This document shows, piece by piece, positions 1 to 6,751 of a stretch of DNA of 13,332 nt. The notes beneath the pieces are model-generated. The model did not search any database. It had not been told where the DNA came from and saw only the letters and a list, made by a program, of their open reading frames with translations. Within the stretch, counting starts at the first letter, position 1, and the number at the start of each line of letters is the position of its first letter. A program made the translations under genes and the position numbers. The stretch lies in assembly GCA_021162505.1 (NCBI GenBank), contig JAGGYO010000115.1:1-13332 (forward strand). Direction: 5' to 3'. This DNA comes from a bacterium (lineage in GTDB: Bacteria; AUK180).

Positions 1-29
1 ATTAAATAACTTTTGTAATCCCTTTTCAC
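1..29 (-). CDS. HEPN-domain (HepT-like) toxin/RNase, first 9 codons only
   Basis: Only the start lies in the window. A GTG at 29-27 overlaps the TGA of the preceding nucleotidyltransferase gene (28-26) as GTGA, and the frame then reads M-K-R-D-Y-K-S-Y-L before the edge. HEPN/HepT proteins that follow MNT genes often begin with an M-K-R-D-Y-K-like sequence, and the four-base overlap in MNT-then-HEPN order is typical of these pairs. In the known system HepT is an RNase that the MntA partner inactivates by adding AMP to a tyrosine. The catalytic R-X4-6-H motif lies outside the window, so the call rests on nine residues plus context. Confidence 0.55.
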
Positions 30-319
30 AAGTATTTTATCTCTCTTAAAATGTTCTGGATAATAAATGGTTTTAATGCTTTCTTGGGGACTAAATCAAT
101 TTCCATATTTAATTTTTTAGTTAAATATAATTCAAGTTCAGATTGTTTGAATAATCCAATAGGTTGAGAGAATTCTACCAGCAGATCAAGATCACTATTT
201 TTCTTATTCTCTCCCCTTACATATGAGCCGAATATGCCAATTTTTTTAATACGGTATTTTTCTTTTAAATATGGAAGTTCTTTTTTAAGGATTTTCTTTA
301 TTTCTTCCAATGTCTTCAT
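26..319 (-). CDS. Minimal nucleotidyltransferase (MntA-like antitoxin, DNA polymerase beta superfamily)
   Basis: The 97-residue protein has the nucleotidyltransferase signature GS-X10-DXD: GS at residues 31-32 (in IGIFGSYVRGE) and D-L-D at 43-45, followed by a further acidic region (E-I-D-L-V-P near 73-78) that can supply the third metal-binding aspartate. The length is normal for the MNT family, which is little more than the catalytic core. In characterised MntA-HepT modules this protein is the antitoxin and transfers AMP from ATP to the HEPN RNase. The start is ATG at 319-317. No Shine-Dalgarno sequence precedes it, but a consensus promoter ends five bases upstream, so the mRNA may be leaderless. 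The stop overlaps the start of a HEPN-like gene. The name MntA fits by family; I give no symbol because it is also used for a transporter. Confidence 0.9.
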   Translation of the reverse strand: MKTLEEIKKILKKELPYLKEKYRIKKIGIFGSYVRGENKKNSDLDLLVEFSQPIGLFKQSELELYLTKKLNMEIDLVPKKALKPFIIQNILREIKYL

Positions 320-324
320 ATTAA

Positions 325-353
325 ATTATAATATTTTTTTTGTAAAAAATCAA
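325..353 (-). promoter_or_regulatory. Sigma-70-type promoter of the MntA-like gene
   Basis: On the minus strand TTGATT (353-348) and TATAAT (330-325) are separated by exactly 17 bases, close to the consensus. The -10 box ends five bases before the ATG at 319, so transcription should start at or within about two bases of the A of the start codon. This is a direct sequence match; activity is inferred. Confidence 0.7.
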
Positions 354-365
354 ATAGAATCATGT

Positions 366-559
366 ATGACGGAATGAGTTGCGAGTCGGATCCTTCGCTG
401 ACGCTCTGGATGACGCCCTCCCCTTGTTATTGTTATTCTCGCGAAGGCGGGAATAGAGGTAGCATTATTATTACATCATTCAGAGGGAGCATTATTTGGT
501 TGTCATCTTCGTACTTGATACGGCATCCATGGATTCCCGTGTCAAGCAGGAGAATGACG
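366..559. repeat. Dispersed-type intergenic repeat block with inverted arms
   Basis: This block is visibly richer in G+C than the genes around it (about 57% in 361-420, about 47% in 481-540). ATGACG occurs three times in the same orientation, at 366-371, 410-415 and 554-559. GTTATTCTC...GGGAAT at 432-454 is an imperfect inverted copy of ATTCCC...GAGAATGAC at 533-558. AGCATTATT is directly repeated at 461-469 and 488-496. The pieces resemble non-coding repeats of the 'cattcccgcgaaggcgggaat' and 'gtcatcctgagcgaaggatcc' kinds that are scattered between genes in many bacterial genomes. It has no transposase and no convincing gene. It sits between the divergent promoters. Only one copy is visible, so the dispersed nature is inferred. 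Confidence 0.55.
435..454 (+). repeat. Perfect 8-bp stem-loop inside the repeat block
   Basis: ATTCTCGC and GCGGGAAT pair over 8 positions (one G-T wobble) around a GAAG loop. The run that follows is not T-rich, so it is not an intrinsic terminator. It is the left arm of the larger inverted pair whose right arm lies at 533-558. Confidence 0.6.
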
Positions 560-626
560 AGAAAAGAATAGTACGGGATAACAAAAATGGAGGTAAAAAG
601 TAAAAAAGTAAACCCCCGTCCCCACT

Positions 627-657
627 TTGAAATATTTGGAAAAAAAACAAGTATAAT
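627..657 (+). promoter_or_regulatory. Putative promoter of the transglutaminase-like/uvrC unit
   Basis: TTGAAA (627-632) and TATAAT (652-657) are separated by 19 bases, longer than the ideal 17, so the -10 box is more certain than the -35. A transcript starting near 664 would have a leader of about 20 bases carrying the Shine-Dalgarno sequence at 676-680. This supports a start at 686 rather than at the upstream in-frame ATG at 587. Confidence 0.5.
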
Positions 658-675
658 ATACAATAAAAGAAAAGC

Positions 676-680
676 GGAGG
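676..680 (+). promoter_or_regulatory. Ribosome binding site GGAGG that fixes the start at 686
   Basis: GGAGG lies five bases before ATG 686, the only strong Shine-Dalgarno match near the start of this gene. The upstream in-frame ATG at 587 has no such site, lies before the -10 box, and would place 33 charged residues ahead of a clear signal peptide. Confidence 0.75.
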
Positions 681-685
681 TTCGT

Positions 686-2854
686 ATGAAGAGATTGTTC
701 ATATTTACTCTTATTGCCCTATTTGGACTGACCATGTTCTCTGAAACATTGGTTTTGAGAAATGGTAAGACCATTAACGGGAAAGTTGTTGGATATACAA
801 ATGATTCGATAATCCTTGAAAATGGAAAAAAGTATTCCATCAATGATGTGAGAGATCTTATCTTTGCCAAAATGGACCAAGGCAGTAAGACCACAAAATC
901 TGTCAAAGCAAGTAAACTTAAAAAATGGGAATATAATAAATTCAAAAAATTGTTTGATATTGCTAAGGATAAACTTGAAAAGTTCCCAAGTGTAAAATAT
1001 GTGCAATTATGGGACATGGGTTCGCATACATTAAAGTATAATGGGCCCACCGTATATCAATACCATTTTCTTGCTTATGTTAATTCTTATGAAGGCGTGC
1101 AGGACCTATCTAAAAAAGAACTTTATTACGGAAGTACCACTTATAAGACAGAATTATTAATGGGAAGGGTTATTTACCCTGATGGAACCGTTTATAATGT
1201 TGATCCAAAAGATTTCCAGGTAGTGAAACCCCAAAGCGAGGGGTGGAGTTATGGCGGCGGAAAAAGAAAGGTTTATTCATTTCCAAATATCAAAAAAGGG
1301 GTATTGGTTGAATTCATTGCCAGATATACTAATCTAAAACCTGATAATCCCAAATTATTCGAATCGGGATATGCCTTCCAAGGCGATATTCCTGTTTATA
1401 AGAGCACATTTACCATGACATTACCTAAAACACTGGTACTTAATAAAAAGGTTGAGAGAAGAAATGTAAAATTCAATTATATAACAAGAAATATGCCCAA
1501 AGGAACTGCAAAACCAAAAATCAAGATTACAAAATACAATCGTATTTATTTTTGGGAAGTTAACAATATGCCGCCATTTATTAAAGAGCCTTATGCTGTT
1601 AATGAAGAAGATCTTGTTCCTAATATTCAAGGAACGATATTGCAAAAAAGAAGTGAATTAGACAGTTGGGTCGGTAAAATGGAACAGGAAAGAATGATCG
1701 TAACTCCTGTTGTAGAGCAGACATTGAAATCAATATTAAATACTCCCTCACCAAAAGATACAAAATTAAACAAAACGGAAATAAATTTGGCTAAGATCTA
1801 TCACTGGGTTCAAACCAATATAAACTACCTTTCCGTTAAAGGTTCTGTTAGCTCCGGTTTATCCGGACATCCGGCAGAAGAAACGATAAAGAACGGGAAA
1901 GGTGATTGTATCGATAAGGCAATCGTTATGGCAACCTTGGCAATGGCGTTAAAAGATCCAAACCTTATCGTCTATCCTGTTACGGTCAAAGCAAATGATT
2001 CGGAAAAACAAATCGTTGAAATACCTGTAATAGACGGAAATCACGCAATTAGTGAGGTACATTTGAAGAATGCCAAAACAGGTGAATGGAAGATTTTTTA
2101 CTTAGATGGAACTGCATCATCATATAGATATCCCTATTTTAGAGGTGATGACAAAGGTATTACCGCTGTTAATGAAATACTCGGCACCGTTAGGATGATC
2201 CCGGTTCCCAAACCTGAGAAAGAAAAGAATTTCTATACCATCGAAGCGTCGATAAATAAAAAAGGAGTGATCACTGGTCATACAAGAGGTGATTACAATG
2301 GGGATTATGAAGCAAGATTAAGAAATCTCTATATGTATAGAAAGGGAGACAATGAGAGAAGGCAAATATTTGGAAATATGGTGAACGGTATGTCACCCAA
2401 GGGTGAATTGACAGATTATAAGTTAAGCGATGCATTTGACTATTTCCATCCATTTGTCCTTCAATATTCATATAAGCTCTACGATTTCCCCACTATTACA
2501 AAGAATTTTGTTATTACAACACTTCCGGGAGTTGATTATTCTTTCCCTGAATATCAATTGAACAAAAGAACGACGCCCATAGAATATAATAGTTCAAGAT
2601 TCACCGGACACAAGGTTACGATTACCATTCCCAAGGGTTATAAAATAGAATTCTTACCCCATGAAATTGATCTGAAAAGCGATGAAGTTCACTATAGTGC
2701 TCATTATACTTATAAAGACGGAAAGATCTATTTTGAGGACAGTTATAAGAGATACAATAGGATCATTGTGCAAAATAATTATTTACAGAACCTCGATATT
2801 CATAAGCAAATACTAAATTATGTAAAAGAACCCATTGTATTGAGGAAGAAGTAG
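686..2854 (+). CDS. Secreted DUF3857/transglutaminase-like protein with intact catalytic triad
   Basis: The protein has 722 residues from ATG 686. Residues 1 to about 18 (MKRLFIFTLIALFGLTMFS) form a signal peptide, so it is exported. A small beta-rich module follows at about 19-60 (LRNGKTINGKVVGY...), of the short SH3/Sm-like kind often found at the front of envelope proteins. Residues about 100-320 fit DUF3857, with YPDGTVYNV and FPNIKKGVLVEF blocks. A transglutaminase-like domain covers about 375-490 and shows the Cys-His-Asp triad: C408 in GKGDCIDKA, H453 in GNHAISEVH and D474 in YLDGTAS. The rest is a beta-rich C-terminal region resembling the tails of DUF3857 proteins. The family is common in Bacteroidota-like lineages. 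Members are thought to be peptidases or crosslinking enzymes of the envelope, but the substrate is unknown. It is the first gene of a unit with a divergent paralog and uvrC. Confidence 0.85.
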   Translation: MKRLFIFTLIALFGLTMFSETLVLRNGKTINGKVVGYTNDSIILENGKKYSINDVRDLIFAKMDQGSKTTKSVKASKLKKWEYNKFKKLFDIAKDKLEKFPSVKYVQLWDMGSHTLKYNGPTVYQYHFLAYVNSYEGVQDLSKKELYYGSTTYKTELLMGRVIYPDGTVYNVDPKDFQVVKPQSEGWSYGGGKRKVYSFPNIKKGVLVEFIARYTNLKPDNPKLFESGYAFQGDIPVYKSTFTMTLPKTLVLNKKVERRNVKFNYITRNMPKGTAKPKIKITKYNRIYFWEVNNMPPFIKEPYAVNEEDLVPNIQGTILQKRSELDSWVGKMEQERMIVTPVVEQTLKSILNTPSPKDTKLNKTEINLAKIYHWVQTNINYLSVKGSVSSGLSGHPAEETIKNGKGDCIDKAIVMATLAMALKDPNLIVYPVTVKANDSEKQIVEIPVIDGNHAISEVHLKNAKTGEWKIFYLDGTASSYRYPYFRGDDKGITAVNEILGTVRMIPVPKPEKEKNFYTIEASINKKGVITGHTRGDYNGDYEARLRNLYMYRKGDNERRQIFGNMVNGMSPKGELTDYKLSDAFDYFHPFVLQYSYKLYDFPTITKNFVITTLPGVDYSFPEYQLNKRTTPIEYNSSRFTGHKVTITIPKGYKIEFLPHEIDLKSDEVHYSAHYTYKDGKIYFEDSYKRYNRIIVQNNYLQNLDIHKQILNYVKEPIVLRKK

Positions 2855-2863
2855 GAGATGAAA

Positions 2864-4906
2864 ATGAAAAAGACAATACTAATACTAATTGCTGTTTTAT
2901 TTGTTACAGGACTTTTTGCCGATACGATCTATTTAATGGGTGGGAAAGAATATAAATGCACCCTAATAGGATATAAGGACAATACGATCTCAGTTAAGAT
3001 AAAGGGAGAGGTTAAGAGCTTTGACAAAAAAAATGTTAAAAAGATGCTTCTTGACAAACGGAGAGAATATTATTTTACAAAATCCGTAAATGATATCAAA
3101 GATAAAGATATTGTTTGGGCTTTCAACCTTGAAGGAATGAACAATTTCAAAAATTCAAACTATATACTTTTAATGGACAGGACAACTGTCAATTGCGGTA
3201 AAAATCCCGTAATAAAACATAAAATGATATATAAAGTGCTCACTACCGATGGGATAAGACCTGCTTCAAATAGAAGTTTTACATATATGAAGAACTATGA
3301 GGATTATTCTATTGATTATGCTATTTCAATATCTCCCAAAGGCGAGGTCAAGTCAGTATACGATAATTTAATAGAAGATGAAAATCCACTCTCCAGCTTC
3401 CCAATGTATGAAAATATCCATTCCGTAAAATTTGCCATTCCCTCTATTACAAAGAACTCCATTATTGTTTTCCAGACCACGAAGAAAATAAAAGATACGG
3501 ATAACTACCCCGTTCTTTTAGATGAGATCTTTTTAAAAGAAGTACCTGCAATAAAACAGGAGATCATTATTAATAATCCTAAAAACATACTCTATAATGT
3601 TTTTAACAAGGATAAGTTGAAAATAAAGAGATCTGCTGCAAAAATAACTTTTTCCTATCCTTCAACAAGTGAGATCTATGACACCACGCTTATGCCGGAA
3701 TATAAAGCATTTGCTCCACGGGTAATTATTTCAAGTAAATGCAATAACGATAATTTTAGCAAAAGATTCAATAAGTTCGTCGATGATGACAAAGCAAATA
3801 ATGAGAATTTGAAAAAGGTTGTTTCACAATTGAAGATTACTTCCAATAAAAACGATGATATTATTCCATATATTTACAACTTCGTTCAAAATTCCTTTGT
3901 TTTTATTCCTGTGGATGTAACTTATTTTTCCTATATTCCACATTCATTGAACGATATTATGAACAACAAAGTATCCAATATCCTTGACAAGACATATCTT
4001 GCCTATAAGATGCTTTCTTACTTCAAGATACCTGCTGAGATCATATTCGTTTCCGAAAAAAATGATTTTGTAGAAAAAGACAATTTTTTTAATATAAGAA
4101 GATATACACATGCAGTTTTAAAGACCACCTATAAAGGGAATGATCTTTATCTTCAATTTATATCTAACCTTCATCCATTCGGTATTATTTCAAAAGACCT
4201 TTATGGAATGAAATACTTTGATCCAATAAAAAATACCTTTGGAATTGTTAAGGAGATCGATGTTAGATCGGATGATCTTAAAACAAAATATGAATTGAGC
4301 GGCAATATTGATGAAAAAGGCACATTACACGGACATTTTGTCATTACCATGGGTAAACTTGCCGAAGCCAATTTGAGGAAAATGATCTATGTCAGTGAGA
4401 AAGAAAAGTTCATGCGTATGCAGGGTCTGTTGAATTCATTCTTTAAATTAGCAGAAATCAAAAATTATAAGGTCGAGAACCTTGAAGACATTTATAAGAA
4501 TATAGTGATCACATTTGATTTTGATAAAGGCAACTTTGCAAATGTTCTGGATAATAGAATAATGCTTTTGAATATTCCCTTAGTTACATTCAATAATTAT
4601 AATGTGGGCAGTAATAATAGATACTTGCCTGTCTTCCTTGGTGGTTCTGATTTCTTCAAATTCATAATCGATCTGAAGATACCAAATAATTTCAAGATAA
4701 ATGATTTTCCAAAACCCGTTAATATCTGTAATAAGAATTTTTCTGTTAAAATGATACTAAATGCCCGAGGCAATGGTTTTAATCTCAATATGGACGAATA
4801 CTATGCGGGAAATGTGGCAAAAAAGAAGTTTTATTTCAAATATAAAAAGTTTGTCAGGAAATTGAATATTTTTACAAAATCATTGATAGTATGTGAAAAG
4901 AAGTAA
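2864..4906 (+). CDS. Secreted DUF3857 protein with degenerate transglutaminase-like domain (pseudoenzyme paralog)
   Basis: I place the start at ATG 2864, because the GGAG at 2854-2857 is six bases upstream of it but abuts the alternative ATG at 2858. This gives 680 residues. The signal peptide is about residues 1-19 (MKKTILILIAVLFVTGLFA), then a small beta-rich module (DTIYLMGGKEYKC...LIGYKDN) matches the one in the gene before. DUF3857-like sequence covers about 90-300 (ISPKGEVKSVYDN; FAIPSITKNSIIVF). In the transglutaminase-like region (about 330-450) the helix with D375-K376 aligns with the CIDK helix of the upstream protein, but the catalytic cysteine position is I373. H416 (YTHAVLK) is kept, and the catalytic aspartate region (YLQFISN) is not recognisable. 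It is therefore probably not an active thiol enzyme. Same domain order and adjacency indicate an old tandem duplication. The function is unknown; it may bind or scaffold for its partner. Confidence 0.8.
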   Translation: MKKTILILIAVLFVTGLFADTIYLMGGKEYKCTLIGYKDNTISVKIKGEVKSFDKKNVKKMLLDKRREYYFTKSVNDIKDKDIVWAFNLEGMNNFKNSNYILLMDRTTVNCGKNPVIKHKMIYKVLTTDGIRPASNRSFTYMKNYEDYSIDYAISISPKGEVKSVYDNLIEDENPLSSFPMYENIHSVKFAIPSITKNSIIVFQTTKKIKDTDNYPVLLDEIFLKEVPAIKQEIIINNPKNILYNVFNKDKLKIKRSAAKITFSYPSTSEIYDTTLMPEYKAFAPRVIISSKCNNDNFSKRFNKFVDDDKANNENLKKVVSQLKITSNKNDDIIPYIYNFVQNSFVFIPVDVTYFSYIPHSLNDIMNNKVSNILDKTYLAYKMLSYFKIPAEIIFVSEKNDFVEKDNFFNIRRYTHAVLKTTYKGNDLYLQFISNLHPFGIISKDLYGMKYFDPIKNTFGIVKEIDVRSDDLKTKYELSGNIDEKGTLHGHFVITMGKLAEANLRKMIYVSEKEKFMRMQGLLNSFFKLAEIKNYKVENLEDIYKNIVITFDFDKGNFANVLDNRIMLLNIPLVTFNNYNVGSNNRYLPVFLGGSDFFKFIIDLKIPNNFKINDFPKPVNICNKNFSVKMILNARGNGFNLNMDEYYAGNVAKKKFYFKYKKFVRKLNIFTKSLIVCEKK

Positions 4907-6650
4907 AGAGAACAAGAAAAACATCCCGAATTCGCCGGGCGTATATTTATTATACAACGAGCATGACGAAATAATTTATATTGGCAAGGCGAAGAACCTT
5001 CACAATCGTTTAGCCGGTTATTTTAATAAGAACAGCGATACACATAAAACAAAACTCCTGAAAAAAACATTTAAATTCTACGATTTTTATCTTACCAAAA
5101 GCGAGATAGAAGCATTGTTATTGGAAAATACACTCATTAAAAAGTATAAACCAAAATTCAATATTATGCTAAAAGATGATAAAACATATCCATTTTTAGC
5201 ATTTAATAAGAACCATGATTTTCCCTACCTCTATTTCACAAGGGTCAAGAAATTGAAAAAGAATACCATCTATTTCGGACCATATACCAATTCACATGGT
5301 TTAAAGATATTCCTTGAATATTTACTTGAGCGTTTTAAATTGCGAAAGTGCCGCGGTAAACTCCCGGCAAAATCCTGTATTTACTACTCTATTGGAACAT
5401 GCAGTGCGCCTTGCATAGAAAAGATCAGCCAAGAAGATTATGTGAAGGATTTCAATAATGCCATTGGATTAATAAACTCAAAGAGATCACATCTATTAAA
5501 AGGGGTAGAGAATTCAATGAAAGAAGCATCTAATGATCTGAACTTTGAAAAAGCAGCGAGATTTAGGGATATCTTAAACTTTTTACAGAATAGCAGAGGC
5601 GAACAAAATGTTGTAAATAAAAGAGGCACCTTTGATGTCATTTCCTTTGTTCACAAAGACAATTTGCTTCTCATAGGGATCGCTCACTATTTCAAAGGCA
5701 CATTGCAAGGCATCCACACCCAGGAATATTTTCATTTTGATCTTGAGAACATAGATGAAATATACAATTTTTTATCAAGGTACTATCTTCAGAATTTTGT
5801 CCCTAATAATCTTTTTATAAATGAGGATATCAGCATTGTCAAATTGCAAAAAGTCATTGATGAGGCAGCAATAAATATAAAGATAAAAAGGCCCGGTAAA
5901 AAGCATAATAAATATATTGATCTCATTAATAGAAATCTTGAATTTCGTTTATCTGAGATCATTGAGATAAAGGAAAAGATAAACTTTAAGGTGTTTTTCC
6001 CAGAGTATGGAGATATTACTATTGTCGATGCTTTCGATATTTCTCATATCTCCGGAACATTTACCATAGGTGGAGTGGTGAGATTTAAGAGCAATGAACC
6101 CCAAAGATCTATGTTCAGAAATTATCTTTTGCCCAATGACCTTGGCAATCCCAATGATTTTCTTTCCATATATTTGAGCGTAAAAAAACATATTGAACAT
6201 TTGAAAAAACATAACTTCCGATTACCTCACATGCTTCTTATTGACGGCGGCAAGGGTCAATTATCAAGTGCTAAGAAAGCATTGGATGATATAAAAATGA
6301 ATATTCCCATAATGTCCATTGCTAAGGGTAAAAATGAGAAAATCTTTCTGGTTAATAAAAAAGAGCCCCTAATCTTCTCCCCTACCAATCCCCTGCTTCA
6401 ATACATTGTAAAGATCAGGAACGCAGTTCACGATCATTCCATAAAAAAGCACAGGAAGAAAAGGGAAAAGATCATCATGGATTTTTTAAAAGCAGTTCCC
6501 GGTATCGGAAATAAAAAAGCAAAACTCCTTTTGGATAATTATAAAATGTTATCAAATATGCAAAAAACCGCTAATGATGAGCTCCTGAAAATCATAACGG
6601 AAACCTCATTAAAGGAATTACGAAAAAAACTTAAAGAGTTCTTGAAGTAA
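4893..6650 (+). CDS. uvrC: UvrC, excinuclease ABC subunit C
   Basis: The nuclease makes both incisions around bulky DNA lesions after loading by UvrA and UvrB; it acts in the cytoplasm in nucleotide excision repair. The 585 residues are close to the usual 590-620. In order: a GIY-YIG domain at about 10-95 (GVY 16-18, YIG 29-31, R39, E78); four cysteines C153, C162, C170 and C174 (CIYYSIGTCSAPC) at the known iron-sulfur site; a UVR motif at about 207-232; an RNase H-like endonuclease domain at about 370-520 (D382 in FDISH, D451 in LLIDGGKGQ, H513 before HRKKR); and a helix-hairpin-helix region at about 530-582 (VPGIGNKKAKLLL). It starts at GTG 4893, 14 bases inside the preceding gene and without a clear Shine-Dalgarno sequence, so it is probably translationally coupled. 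Nothing looks missing. Confidence 0.97.
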   Translation: MKRSKENKKNIPNSPGVYLLYNEHDEIIYIGKAKNLHNRLAGYFNKNSDTHKTKLLKKTFKFYDFYLTKSEIEALLLENTLIKKYKPKFNIMLKDDKTYPFLAFNKNHDFPYLYFTRVKKLKKNTIYFGPYTNSHGLKIFLEYLLERFKLRKCRGKLPAKSCIYYSIGTCSAPCIEKISQEDYVKDFNNAIGLINSKRSHLLKGVENSMKEASNDLNFEKAARFRDILNFLQNSRGEQNVVNKRGTFDVISFVHKDNLLLIGIAHYFKGTLQGIHTQEYFHFDLENIDEIYNFLSRYYLQNFVPNNLFINEDISIVKLQKVIDEAAINIKIKRPGKKHNKYIDLINRNLEFRLSEIIEIKEKINFKVFFPEYGDITIVDAFDISHISGTFTIGGVVRFKSNEPQRSMFRNYLLPNDLGNPNDFLSIYLSVKKHIEHLKKHNFRLPHMLLIDGGKGQLSSAKKALDDIKMNIPIMSIAKGKNEKIFLVNKKEPLIFSPTNPLLQYIVKIRNAVHDHSIKKHRKKREKIIMDFLKAVPGIGNKKAKLLLDNYKMLSNMQKTANDELLKIITETSLKELRKKLKEFLK

Positions 6651-6737
6651 AAAAAATGGGATAACCACAGCACTATTATTGACGCGGACCGGGAATTATA
6701 ATTGTCATTCATCACACTATCTTATTTTTACATAATT

Positions 6738-6746
6738 TGATATAAT
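6738..6746 (+). promoter_or_regulatory. Extended -10 promoter of the polysaccharide operon
   Basis: TGATATAAT is a perfect extended -10 element (TGN-TATAAT). No good -35 is found at the right distance, which an extended -10 can tolerate. It ends five bases before ATG 6752, which again suggests a leaderless mRNA. The remainder of the 6651-6751 gap holds no recognisable gene, hairpin-plus-T-run terminator or other site; AATTATAATT at 6694-6703 is a short palindrome of unclear meaning. Confidence 0.65.
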
Positions 6747-6751
6747 ATGGT

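Noticed and set aside
362..571. Open frame of 69 codons on the plus strand across the repeat block
   Set aside because: It has no ribosome binding site, its translation is made of repeat sequence, and it matches no known family; it is better explained as non-coding repeat.
587..685. In-frame upstream start (ATG 587) giving a 755-residue version of the first transglutaminase-like protein
   Set aside because: It lies upstream of the best -10 box, has no Shine-Dalgarno sequence and would bury the signal peptide behind 33 charged residues; ATG 686 has GGAGG five bases upstream.
433..1050. Minus-strand open frame of 205 codons running from the repeat block into the first transglutaminase-like gene
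   Set aside because: It is mostly antisense to a well-supported gene with signal peptide and RBS and shows no domain motif; its end lies in the repeat block.
6651..6751. Possible intrinsic terminator after uvrC
   Set aside because: No stable hairpin followed by a T-run could be found; only a short AT palindrome is present, so read-through cannot be excluded.
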